Of a stretch of 23,581 nucleotides of DNA, positions 1 through 8,365 are shown one piece after another. The stretch's first letter is position 1, and each line of letters starts with the position of its first letter. A program made the translations under genes and the position numbers. The notes beneath the pieces are model-generated. The model was given only the letters and a program-made list of their open reading frames with translations, was not told the origin of the DNA and did not search any database. Origin of the DNA: Gnetum montanum (lineage: Eukaryota; Streptophyta; Gnetopsida; Gnetales; Gnetaceae); contig MNCI01002172.1 of NCBI GenBank assembly GCA_015680685.1, positions 9,428 through 33,008 on the forward strand, read 5' to 3'.

Positions 1-1
1 G

Positions 2-281
2 GCGGTGCTACCTCTTGAATTGCAAATTCCTTCTCTGAGAATGGTCCTCTCCACCATTATAAATGAGGCTCAACACACCGAGGCTCGGATAATGGATTTG
101 GAGTCATTGGAAGGGAAGCGGATACAGGCTCTTGAAGTAATTGAGAAATATCAAGATAAACAGAGAAAAAAGCATCATCATAATCTTCAGCAGCCTCCGA
201 TCAAACAAGGAGACCTGGTTCTCAAGGCTGTACGTGAACCAGTAGGTAAGTTCTCTGCAAACTGGGAAGGCCCTTTCTTGG
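2..281 (+). pseudogene. Ty3/gypsy (Tat-like) integrase C-terminal fragment, element 1
   Basis: The frame is open from the window edge and reads the end of a Ty3/gypsy polyprotein. It starts with the LPLELQIPSLR block, passes a charged helix rich in Lys, Glu and His, and reaches the C-terminal integrase signature GDLVLKAVRE followed by NWEGPFL. The same blocks occur in order near 10260-10525 in element A, which supports the assignment. The integrase core that joins cDNA ends to host DNA lies outside the window. The frame is unbroken for about 93 codons, so this copy is less decayed than element A. Similarity stops abruptly at the ambiguous base at 282, where element A continues with a further 35 or so residues. 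That may be a deletion or an assembly join. The domain call is firm; the Tat lineage is inferred from the motif style and the long 3' spacer. Confidence 0.85.
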
Positions 282-1153
282 NTAGTGGTAGCAGCTCCGG
301 GAGTTTAGCCTCATTAGCGGGAGCCCCAACTAAATCCTTATTGGTCATGGCCCCAGGAGTCTCCGCCAATCATCGCTATCGGACGCTGGCTTCGCAGATT
401 CATCTGGCCGGTTCCCGGTGCAATCAGTGAGCTGCACTGCATCTGATGCCTTTTGGCGAAGGTATGCAGTGCCGAATCATCAGGATTGGCGGCTCCGCCC
501 AAGTGCTCCAGCTCAACATTTGCAGTCCATTGGCTCTGGTCAACATCAGACAGCATGGGCTCCAAGAACCCCGTCTTTTGTCCATAAGCAATGGCGTCCT
601 CTGTTTCCTTTTGTGGTTGCAGGCTGCTTAACTTGGAGGATGTCATTCAAAGGTGCATCCATCTGAGCGGCGAAGTACAACAGCGTGCTGAAATGGCTGC
701 TCAGGTTTTCCCACCCACTCAGCTTTGCGCATTTCTTCCCGACACGCGTCTAACCTTAATCTTTATTTCCTTCTTCCCCACCCAGTTCCCATACGCAGCA
801 TTCACATACGCAAATCTTTGTTTTTCGTACTCACGCTAGCAGAGACATCGCAAAAGGGATGCGCAATGCTCCTTTTTGCACGCATTCCTGCTACAATTTG
901 TAACAGAGATATCTCAGATTGACGCGCTACGCTCGTCTGAAAGCATTCCTGTTGACATAAATAAACACACCGTTTGCATCTTCCCCGAACCTGTTTCCAG
1001 TTACACCCTTCTACCTCTCATACTCGCCAGCCTTCCTTTTACGTAAACAGAGCAACACCTGAGTAGTCATGGATGAACGTTGTTCTTGCTTCTACCAATC
1101 CGGTGTTTCGCATTCTTTGTCGACGTTTTTCGGGTAAGCCCTCTAACCGTCAA
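282..1153. other. pol-to-LTR spacer of element 1
   Basis: This stretch lies between the integrase end and the polypurine tract. No retroelement domain is readable on the plus strand. Around 310-400 it shows weak resemblance to the tandem array at 11056-11340 of element A (TTGGTCATGGCC-like words), which fits a shared 3' spacer. It contains the antisense ORF listed separately. From about 720 onward the sequence becomes pyrimidine-rich and then CpG-rich. I see nothing else codable. Confidence 0.5.
338..646 (-). CDS. antisense hypothetical ORF in the element 1 spacer
   Basis: This is a 102-codon open frame on the minus strand, beginning MTSSKLSSLQ and ending GGDSWGHDQ. It has no motif I recognise, no signal peptide and no membrane segment; it is polar, with many Gln, Ser and His. 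It sits exactly between the pol end and the polypurine tract, transcribed towards pol. Some Tat-lineage elements are known to carry an extra antisense ORF in this position, which makes it a candidate. The length is not beyond chance for this base composition, and a second minus frame over 187-369 is also open. It may be an accessory ORF, a captured host exon, or chance. Function unknown. Confidence 0.2.
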   Translation of the reverse strand: MTSSKLSSLQPQKETEDAIAYGQKTGFLEPMLSDVDQSQWTANVELEHLGGAANPDDSALHTFAKRHQMQCSSLIAPGTGQMNLRSQRPIAMIGGDSWGHDQ

Positions 1154-1167
1154 CAAAGAGGGGCAAT
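1154..1167 (+). promoter_or_regulatory. polypurine tract of element 1
   Basis: The tract CAAAGAGGGGCAAT lies directly before TGAAACACC. The same arrangement, AAAGAGGGGCCAA then TGAAACACC, occurs at 12287-12308 after the pol of element A. A purine run next to a TG that opens a shared sequence is the standard plus-strand primer site at the 3' LTR border. Confidence 0.75.
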
Positions 1168-1240
1168 TGAAACACCGTGAAAATTACGGGTCGGCCTCAG
1201 GCGAAGATTCGTAATTTGAGCGAGAACGCGCCTCAAATCT

Positions 1241-1395
1241 GTCCAAGGACAAGTTTACGCTCCATCACGCACGGCAGCGTAATGAGCGTAATAGGCTCCA
1301 AGACAGTTAAAGGCGAATTTGTTCAAGGACAAGTTTACGCTCTATCACGCACGGCAGCGTAATGAGCGTAATAAGCTCCAGGACAGTTAAAAGCA
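1241..1395 (+). repeat. 80-bp tandem duplication in U3, each copy with a TTACGCTC/GAGCGTAA hairpin
   Basis: Copy 1 starts at 1241 and copy 2 at 1321, period exactly 80 bp. Over the first 75 bases I count five differences, all transitions. Each copy holds the inverted arms TTACGCTC and GAGCGTAA (1255-1262 with 1284-1291, and 1335-1342 with 1364-1371) around a CG-rich loop. Confidence 0.9.
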
Positions 1396-1528
1396 AAATG
1401 TAGAGAAACACGACGGGTTGGCACTTGTTCTCGCAACGCTTAAACAACTGATCTTTACGCGCGTTACACGGCGATGCGTGCTCATGCGTAGGTCAGAATG
1501 CAAGCATGCGCTCATTACACTTTGATTA

Positions 1529-1606
1529 CACTCCACCGCGCGTAGCTGCGTGGAGAGTGTATGTTACATTTACGCTGCATCACGCACAGTTGCGTGATGC
1601 GCGTAA
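1529..1606 (+). repeat. two further hairpins in the U3 of element 1
   Basis: At 1529-1561 the arms ACACTCCAC and GTGGAGAGTGT pair with a two-base bulge. At 1570-1606 the arms TTACGCTGCATCACGCA and TGCGTGATGCGCGTAA pair over 16 bp with one bulged T (1576) around the four-base loop CAGT. These continue the hairpin series of 1255-1371. Confidence 0.8.
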
Positions 1607-1821
1607 GCGCATTGTTGTTACACCTAGGTTGTGCTCATACACGCAACACAACGCGAATGAGCGCAAACGCAGCCGAGACACGCCTATCATGGGCCTGCTC
1701 TTTACACGCACAGCACGCAAACGAGCGTGTTGTGCGTAGTCGCAGTTCGACTTAAAAGAATCGCGTCAACAGGATCCGCGACATTCGGGCCCACATCATC
1801 AGGGTTGCGCATGTCGCGGCC

Positions 1822-1829
1822 TATAAATA
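1822..1829 (+). promoter_or_regulatory. TATA box of the element 1 LTR
   Basis: TATAAATA lies in CCTATAAATACCCCGG, about 650 bp inside the LTR. This is the normal place for the LTR Pol II promoter; transcription would begin near 1855. Confidence 0.65.
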
Positions 1830-2613
1830 CCCCGGCTGACAAATATACAAAAGGGGGAGATTCGGGGAGTTAGCAGTTGACAAGTTAACAAACCAGAGCA
1901 CCAGAGCACATATCGCTTTTCGTTGGCAGCAGATCAAGAGGACAAGAGCATTTTCTGAGCAAGGGCACACTTATCGCCTTGAGCAGAGAAACAAGAGCAT
2001 CCTTTGGTAATCGCTGCAAACACCATCCTTTAGCAGAAACAGAACACAGCACACCTGAGCCCTAACAGCAGATCTACCCGAAGCAAAGAAGCAGAACGGG
2101 AATTGCGGAGTCGTCTCGCCCAGTTAGCAGGTTCTATCGTTCAAAAGATCGACGGACTTCAGAGCTTGACCATTCCTGCACCTAAGCTTTGGACTACAAG
2201 GTAGATCAGACTTCTGTCCACACAGTTTTCCTATTGTTTTGTGCTCATTTTGTATCCAGTTGTTGGGGGGTTTTTCTCCCATTGTAACGTAATATATAAA
2301 CAAGCATACATCCGATCCAGCATTGAAACATAGATCTTTGATCTTTGCGATGTACACGTTTTTTTTTCTCTCCCGATTAGCATCTTTTCGGCGTTTTGGC
2401 GTTATCTTCGTAACGATCCATCTACGTCGTTGTCTTCCCATTTTACGATCTCTCGCACCAAATCACGGCATGCAAAAATCCATAACCATCATCGCTTTTA
2501 CCGACCCGTAAGTCCGTGTCTGATCGACAAGACCGTTCAGGGCACCGTGGATTCGTTTTTCCAGCTTAGCCCTCGTGCGGATCCATGGTTAAAGTTGTGT
2601 ACACGGAATTTCA

Positions 2614-3428
2614 GTCGGTATTTCCAGCTGCCGACGTTTTCCGTCGTTACAGTGCACAGCCTATGGCTACACTATGCCGTGCACCAACATTCATTCTCCC
2701 CAACTTCACTACAAGATACAACCTACAACCATCCCACTATTCACGCAAGGAACCCCATGGCCTACATGCAGCAAAAGAATAAAGCAACGACCAAAAAAAC
2801 CCCATAAAAATGAAATTTTTTTTACCATGCATGTTCTCCCAACCATAGCAGCCCCTACCATGGCAAGGCATCAACAACCATGCTTCCAAAGCTCAAATCC
2901 TTAATGTGTAGAGCAAATGAAGTAAAAAATGGCAAAGGGAAGAGCATAGTTGGGGTACTTGGTGGACGTTGATAGCCCTCCTCTCCTTCACACATGCTTG
3001 TGGCAAGAAGCCACTACACCTTCCCCTTCATCCATGTTCACTAGTCCTAGGTGCAGGCATCCACTTCAACACATCATCTTACTTCAACTACGATCTTCAT
3101 TGGAAGCATTAAATAATGGCAATGGCAAGACTACACTCTAAACTTTGCATTGGAAAGTTTGAAAATGATAACTTACCCGCAATAAAACATGCCTTTAGAT
3201 CCTCCTGGGGTTATTTAATGATCCACCTATCTAGGACTACACTCCACACTTAGGTAAAATTTTCAACTTTTGGTAAGAGTGTAGTTGGGTGAGAGTGTAG
3301 TCACCCAACTTTTCATTGCCCCATGAATGCCTTAGCCAAAATTTCCAACGTTTCATTGCCTAGTGAAAGCTTGAGCCAATTTCATTATCCAAACATGCAT
3401 AGGCTTTCTCGAACTAACACATTTGACA
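2614..3428. other. non-coding stretch between element 1 and element A
   Basis: I see no gene here. The sequence is Thr/Pro/His-codon-like and C/A-rich, with only short chance frames. An inverted pair GACTACACTC (3235-3244) with GAGTGTAGTC (3293-3302), and a nested perfect 9-bp pair GTTGGGTGA (3284-3292) with TCACCCAAC (3301-3309), resemble the hairpin style of the family 1 U3. This may therefore be decayed 5' sequence of element A, whose gag and 5' LTR are not otherwise found. Confidence 0.4.
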
Positions 3429-3518
3429 CATCCATGGTTTGCTAAGGCCTAAAACTGGCATCCACAGTCTACTAAGACCTAAAAATAGCACTCACGGCCT
3501 GCTAAGGCTGAAAATTGG
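3429..3518 (+). repeat. 30-bp tandem repeat, three units
   Basis: Units start at 3429, 3459 and 3489, each of the form CAtccac.gtttGCTAAGgCcTAAAAatgg. Period is exactly 30 bp with several substitutions. It lies just upstream of the element A pol frame; no function is evident. Confidence 0.8.
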
Positions 3519-3663
3519 CACACACATACCTGCCTTCTTTATAGCCTCTATTTCATTCTTGGGAAAATTTTCATCGCATTGCTTTTCATTCATCTATGCA
3601 TTCTAATTTGGTTAAGACAAGTGTCGCTTAATGTATTGCTAGTTTATTTTGTAGGAATATGAC
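3519..3663. other. leader before element A pol
   Basis: Non-coding and T-rich. It ends TTATTTTGTAG just before the pol frame opens. The pyrimidine run plus TAG looks like a 3' splice site, and some related Ogre elements splice their gag-pol transcript, but no donor could be placed. Confidence 0.3.
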
Positions 3664-4808
3664 ATGGCCATGCCCGAGCAGCTTCTCTCACCTCTGGTCC
3701 TTGTGGGACCTCATGGCGATATCAAGCAATGTATTAACCCATACTGCTTAGACCTTGAGCCTACAACCTATGTCAAATATATAACATCCATAGAGACACC
3801 ACTAGATTGGCCCAACCATCTAGTTAAGGCTCTTGATCTAGAGGTAGGGGATGTCATAGAGGATTCCCTCATTGAGATCCTTGTAACAACACCTAATGAT
3901 GAGGTGAAAACGTTAAAATTAAGCTCCTCGCTAAATCCCTAACATGTCCAAGACATTGCCAAGGTGCTAAATGATAACATCAAGGTATCCACATGGTCAC
4001 ATGAGGACATGTTAGGCCTAGACCCTTAACTAGTCTAGCACAATATCATCTTAGGTTCCTACATTAAGCCAATAAAACAAAAGATGTGCAAGGTTCGACA
4101 TGAGGTGGCATTGGTAGTCCATGATGAAATCACGAAGCCTTACAAAGCTGGTTTCATCTAGGTTGTTGAAAATGCATACTAGATCTCCAACATCGTAGTT
4201 ATGCCCAAGAAAAATGAAAGTATATACATTTACATAGAGTTCTTAGACCTGAACAAGGCAACCATTAAAGATGACTTCCCTTTGCCTAGTATTGATCAAC
4301 TAATCAACACCATGGCTAGTCATGCCTTGTTGTCCTTCATGGATGAGTTCTTGGGCTACAACCAAATTAAGATCAAACCTAAGCACCAGCTTAGCACAAC
4401 CTTCATGATTCCTTGAGATATGTTTTTCTATACCATGATGTCCTTTGGACTCAAGAATGCAGGAGCAATCTATTAATGAGCAATGACATACATCTTTAGT
4501 GATTACATGCTAAGCCTGCTAATGACTATGTTGATGACATAGTAGTTAAGTACAAAGTGGCTCATGGCCATGAAAATGATCTAGACATAGTACTTAAACA
4601 TTTTTTGAAACATGATCTTAGGTTGAACCCCAAGAAATGTTTTTTCAGCATCAAAACAGGCTGAATGCTTAGATTTGTAGTGTCCAAAGTAGGAATATGC
4701 ATAGACCCCGACAAGGCTGAGGCCATAAGCAACTTGGCACCACCGCCCAATATTAAGAAGCTACAAGGTAGATTGCAATTCATATGTAGGTTCATCACAT
4801 GATTAACC
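3664..4808 (+). pseudogene. Ty3/gypsy reverse transcriptase region, element A (5' part of pol)
   Basis: Reverse transcriptase makes cDNA from the element RNA inside the cytoplasmic particle. The first about 95 codons are the linker ahead of RT. Then follow SWSHEDM near 3994, the block PIKQKMCKVRHE near 4070, KAGFI, then FLDLNKA and DDFPLPSID (frame of 4201), LLSFMDEFLGYNQIKI, and SFGLKNAG near 4445. The catalytic YVDD is intact at 4527-4538 but in a different frame, so there is a frameshift near 4508-4520. The thumb reads LRLNPKKCFFS and ends at RFIT before the nested insertion. Stops occur at the end of the first ORF (about 3940), near 4028, 4159 and 4414. Gag and protease of this element are missing upstream. 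It cannot make protein. Confidence 0.92.
4804..4808 (+). repeat. left target-site copy TAACC of the nested insertion
   Basis: TAACC directly precedes TGTTGG at 4809. TAATC at 8361-8365 directly follows CCAACG. Four of five bases agree, and the RT/RNase H frame resumes exactly across the two copies. Confidence 0.65.
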
Positions 4809-4852
4809 TGTTGGAACATTTTGGCCATTTCATGGAACAGTTGGCATTATGA

Positions 4853-5370
4853 TTGAAAAGGGATTCAACAATATTTACACAATCAAGTGCATCTGCAGGT
4901 CAATTCAGTACCCTTGAAGATGTCGGAGGGCACTCAAAATCAGTTGAATCATATAGGCTTGCTAAGGGCAACCATGAAATCAACCAATGGTAGAAGTGAA
5001 GGTCATTCAAAGTTATTTTCCCCAAATTAGTGCATGAAAGTAGCAATTACAGTAAGCATAGAAGATCAACCTTATCAAAAGATCCTTGGATGCAGGCAGA
5101 ATTTGTGGATGGGATCTTTCTAATTGTTGATGAGGTAAAGCTCCTTAAAAAACTTACACCACATCCACCACCTTCAAGGCCACCTCTACCACCAATCAAG
5201 CGTGTACCAAATGCAAAATCTTCCAATTCAGAACTGGCTGAATCCAAAGTTTAAAATCCTAGTGACAATAAAGTTTCAGTGGCTGAAGCAACATCATCAA
5301 CCTTTGTTATGATGCAAGCCATGAAGAAAGCAGAAGCAAGATCAAAAATAGGGAAAGAAGACATGGAATA
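4853..5370 (+). pseudogene. unidentified coding remnant inside the nested insertion
   Basis: One frame stays open for most of 4853-5370 with few stops (near 4991, 4997 and 5252). It reads a Ser/Gln-rich start (TQSSASAGQFSTLEDVG), a middle of RRSTLSKDPWMQAEFVDGIF then VDEVKLLKKLTP, a proline-rich strip HPPPSRPPLPP, and an end with FVMMQAMKKAEARSKIGKE. The composition and order look like real protein rather than chance. I do not recognise the family. It is in the same frame as the LRR block that follows, but a stop near 5375 and the change of character suggest two separate captured pieces. It may derive from a host gene taken up by the inserted element. Confidence 0.45.
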
Positions 5371-5377
5371 AGTTTAA

Positions 5378-5845
5378 TGCAATTTTTTGGAATCGCTGGT
5401 TCTATCAGAAAACCAGCTCTCGGGAACTATACCGTCAGAAGTTGCTCGGCCGAGAAATGTAATATTCAAATTTGATCTTCCATGAAACCGTCTGTGTGGG
5501 ATAGTACCTGCAGACATTGGAGGGCTTCAAATGGCTCAGTACATCAATCTCTTTAGCAACCATCTCTCCAAAAATATTGGAGATTATATGCAAAATTGGT
5601 TGGACGCTAGGCAAGTTAATTTATCTTTCAATAATTTCAGTAGCAGCATCCTGGATTCAATTGGCAAAAAGATGAGATAGCTTCAAAGCTTAGATATGTC
5701 CTACAATGCTTTCATGGGATCTGTTCCAGATACTCTGTTAAATCTTTCAAATCTTCATTACTTGAACCTCTCCTACAATTTCTTTGTTGGGGAAATTTCA
5801 TGTCAAGGAGCATCCAGGCTCAGTTTCAGGAATTCAACAGGGCCT
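5378..5845 (+). pseudogene. leucine-rich-repeat receptor kinase fragment (ectodomain only)
   Basis: About five plant-type LRR units are readable in one frame: LESLVLSENQLSGTIPSEV (5387 on), then IVPADIGGLQ, INLFSNHLSKNIGD, VNLSFNNFSSSILDSIGK, LQSLDMSYNAFMGSVPDTL, LSNLHYLNLSYNFFVGEIS. The LxxLxLSxNxLSGxIP pattern and the closing LNLSYNxFxGEI block match the end of the ectodomain of plant LRR receptor-like kinases, cell-surface proteins that sense peptides or microbial signals. Two in-frame stops (TGA 5483, TAG 5678) break it. No transmembrane or kinase sequence follows. It sits inside the nested insertion, so it is likely a captured exon piece rather than a resident gene. The parent gene within the family cannot be named. 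Confidence 0.88.
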
Positions 5846-6886
5846 ATGGCGGACACTACTGGGCAGTGCCAATCGAAAACGGAAGCTACTCCCGTCCTAC
5901 CTCAGCCACTCTTGCGACTCCCTCTATCATCTCTACCATCTCCTCCATTTTTTCAATGCTCGCTCAAACCCTAGCAGTTGGCAATGATGCAAAATCATGC
6001 AAGAAACCACAAAATCCACTAGAAATCCAGCCTACGGTGCCGTGAGGGTTTTGACAAGAAATCTGCATGATGCCGACATTTTTCCAAATAGACCAATAGC
6101 ACCAGTCATTCTTGACCGATGGCGATCCTCTTCTTGCGTCGGCATGTCACCTGCTCAGCCTTTGTTGCTTCTCTGCCATGGACCAGTCGCTAATCCAAGT
6201 CAAAAATAAGAATAGAAATCCATCAGCCAAGAACAAGTGAACTCCATTCTGGGTAGCTTCAAAACTGCGGAAGTCTGCATTTGGAGGAATAACACTCCAA
6301 GGTTTTCTGGTAAGAGGCAACAACGACAAAATCATTTCCAATCGAAGACACTATGGCGGTAAAAAGAATATTACAATACCTAGTATTCTAAGAGTTACGG
6401 AGCTATTGCTTCATTCTGTGACTTCTTTGTATCCTTTGTCTTTTGGCTAAATTTCGTACGTGGTAAGGTTTGTGGCTGATGGTTTTTCGGTAGCTTCTAA
6501 TGCGTTTAAAAAAATATATTGTGATTTAAGGAGAAAGGGGGCTTTCAACGGCATGCTATATTGGGGTTAGAAGTGGGGCCAGGACTCCATGGAAAAGGTT
6601 GAGATCATACTTTTGAGTAGTGTCAAACCTTTGAAGAATGTAATTGTGTATGAAATTCGAGTCCAGTATTATGAAGCCTTGGATGCTGATTCATTACTTA
6701 TATATTTTTCAGAGTCATTGTCAAAATGTATTCATTATGTATATAGTTTTATTAAAAAAGAATTCATGGGATAGTTATATGAACACACCATTTGGCCACC
6801 ATAGCTTTTATTTTCTACAGTGGTAACTTTTTGTGAAAATTATAACTTCCTAGCCTTAATCCCATGATGTTTGTAACCACTACAAA
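5846..6886. other. non-coding or unidentified part of the nested insertion
   Basis: Short frames exist on both strands (for example minus-strand 6147-6341), but none shows a motif. From about 6440 the sequence looks LTR-like: AT-rich with a TACGTGGTAAGGTTT word (6457 on) that recurs in altered form at 7747. I see no gene. Confidence 0.4.
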
Positions 6887-7082
6887 GGCCACTTGTCAAC
6901 TACAACCTCTTTTATCTCCACAATGGCCACTTGTCAACTACAACTTTTTTATCTCCATGGTGACCACTTGGCAACTGAATGAAGACACTTGGCAACTGAA
7001 TGAAGACACTTGGCAATTGAATGAAGACACTTGGAAATTGAATAGGACACTTGTCAACTACAACTTTTTTGTCTCTATGATG
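6887..7082 (+). repeat. composite tandem array: 37/38-bp units flanking 21-bp units
   Basis: Two 37/38-bp units (6887 and 6925, GGCCACTTGTCAACTACAAC...) are followed by four 21-bp units of CACTTGGCAACTGAATGAAGA type (6965, 6986, 7007, 7028), then another long unit (7045-7082). All share the core CACTTGNCAA, so the short unit probably arose from the long one. It lies just upstream of a TATA box, as promoter-proximal repeats of plant LTRs often do. Confidence 0.85.
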
Positions 7083-7132
7083 GTTATAACCACCCAAGAT
7101 ATTTTGTAACTTACCTACCTACCTTTGAACCC

Positions 7133-7140
7133 TATAAAAA
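7133..7140 (+). promoter_or_regulatory. TATA box in LTR-like part of the nested insertion
   Basis: TATAAAAA in CCCTATAAAAAGGCTTCAGGGG, followed by a purine-rich leader, is a good plant Pol II core promoter. It marks a probable LTR or solo LTR in this interval. Confidence 0.55.
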
Positions 7141-8327
7141 GGCTTCAGGGGTCAAGGAGGAAAAAAGGGGGACTTGGAAGAGCTCACACTTGAACACTTT
7201 GGGGAGCTCTCACTTGGAGACACACTCTTGGAAGACATTGTGAAAGATTGCTTGTAAGATGACTTGCTAAAGAAAATATTTTAGCCTCTTTGTCATAGTC
7301 CTATGAGTTATGTTCTACTTTTATTTTTTTAAAATTTTTTAGCTATTGGTTTAGATAGTATCATCCTTGGCAAGTAATTTTGGATTTTTTCGATTGCTCT
7401 TATCGTTCTTGTTGCCTAATAGAAAATTTTTGTTAAAATTTTGCCATAGAAGTGCTTATGTTTAAAAGTCTTAAGAGCATTTTAGTAGTAAATTTTATTA
7501 TTGTGCAATGTATAAGAACTGCTTTTGAGATCGTTGTAAGAGAGCCTCTACTTGTAGTCATGTGGTTGAACGATTCAATAGTCAAGAGGGTTCAGAAAAT
7601 CTTTGGTATTTTGATGGGACCAGAATAGCTTTATTTTATCTTTAAAGTGAATCTCTGTGGTATTTCAATTAGAAATTGTCAAGTCTTTTGAAGGTTTTGT
7701 TGAATGCAATTGTTGACGTCCATTATCTAGCCAAAATGGAGTCTCATACGTGGTAGTTTATGCAGTAATTTTTTGGTAGCATAGTAGGATTGTCTTGAAG
7801 AAATTGCTTATTTGAGCCTTGGAAGTTTGAACAATTCGTAGTTATTGAATTTTGGATAGCTTTATTGCGAAGTGTTTACTCGTGTCATTTTACCTTGTTT
7901 AAATATTTGAGGTCCACACAAATCTGCTTTCTTTTCTGTCTATTTCCATCGAATCTTGCTCTATTTCTAGTTTTCTTGTGGAACTATCTTTTTCTTAGGG
8001 GAAAATTAGGAGTAGATTCACAGATTTGTGCTCAAATTTTTTTGCAAAATTTTATTTGTTACAAGTAGGTATTATAAGGACCGCATAGACTAGGCAATTG
8101 AACAAAATAGGAACTCTCAACAACTCACAGTACTTGGCAAAGTTGGATGAATCTCTTTAAGATAAGTCATTCGTAGTTTACACACAATGCAATCGTTTCA
8201 TTTTTCACAACCGCACGCCACAACAACACACACACATACTCACATTAACTACTGAGTCTATTTGGAGGTATCTAGGCCTTAGTGTTTCCAGACACTAGCA
8301 AGCACCTAAATCCTATTCGAGGACACT
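7141..8327. other. AT-rich non-coding tail of the nested insertion
   Basis: No coding frame with a recognisable product. Long T runs and low CG content suggest LTR R/U5 or untranslated sequence. A second LTR-like start, TGTTGACGTCC, occurs at 7711, followed by a TACGTGGTA word (7747), but a full repeat pair could not be established. Confidence 0.4.
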
Positions 8328-8360
8328 CGTTGGCGGTTGCGTCCTAAACGGTCGCCAACG
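8328..8360. repeat. terminal hairpin of the nested insertion
   Basis: CGTTGGCG (8328-8335) and CGCCAACG (8353-8360) are perfect inverted arms with a 17-base loop, at the very right end of the insertion. Confidence 0.8.
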
Positions 8361-8365
8361 TAATC

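Larger units (their letters stand above)
1168..2613 (+). repeat. 3' LTR of element 1 (family 1, TGAAACACC); right end approximate
   Basis: The left border follows the polypurine tract and is shared with the LTR at 12300. U3 runs about 650 bp and is strikingly rich in CpG and in inverted repeats (see 1241-1395 and 1529-1606). A TATA box is at 1822-1829. The following R/U5 is non-coding, with a T-rich, polyadenylation-like zone near 2220-2380. The right end is not fixed: GAATTTCA ending at 2613 would pair with the TGAAA start as an inverted terminus, but no second full copy is present to confirm it. No long coding frame belongs here; the short ORFs overlapping it look like chance. Confidence 0.55.
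4809..8360. mobile_element. 3.55-kb nested insertion in element A pol
   Basis: The element A polyprotein stops matching at 4808 and resumes at 8366 in the same reading frame, so 4809-8360 plus one target copy is inserted DNA. The ends are TGTTGG and CCAACG, inverted repeats apart from the last base, as in LTR elements (TG...CA with CA changed to CG). Inside are an unidentified coding remnant (4853-5370), a leucine-rich-repeat fragment (5378-5845), a composite tandem array (6887-7082), a TATA box (7133) and AT-rich sequence. No retroviral gene is readable, so it would be non-autonomous. I could not define two matching LTRs, so the class remains open: gene-capturing LTR element, or a composite of insertions. 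Confidence 0.6.

Noticed and set aside
1177-1755. Several short ORFs in the CpG-rich U3
   Set aside because: They arise from stop-poor GC-rich repeats, lie in non-coding LTR, and have no motif.
2323-2904. Overlapping ORFs with a long Phe run and Pro/Thr-rich reads
   Set aside because: Pyrimidine-rich LTR and flank sequence read in several frames at once; no conserved block.
3519-3663. Spliced Ogre-type gag-pol transcript with an acceptor at the TTTTGTAG near 3655
   Set aside because: No upstream gag exon or donor site could be identified in this copy.
6147-6341. Minus-strand ORF with hydrophobic stretch FLFLFLTW
   Set aside because: Only 64 codons, no family recognised and no supporting context; left as unassigned part of the insertion.
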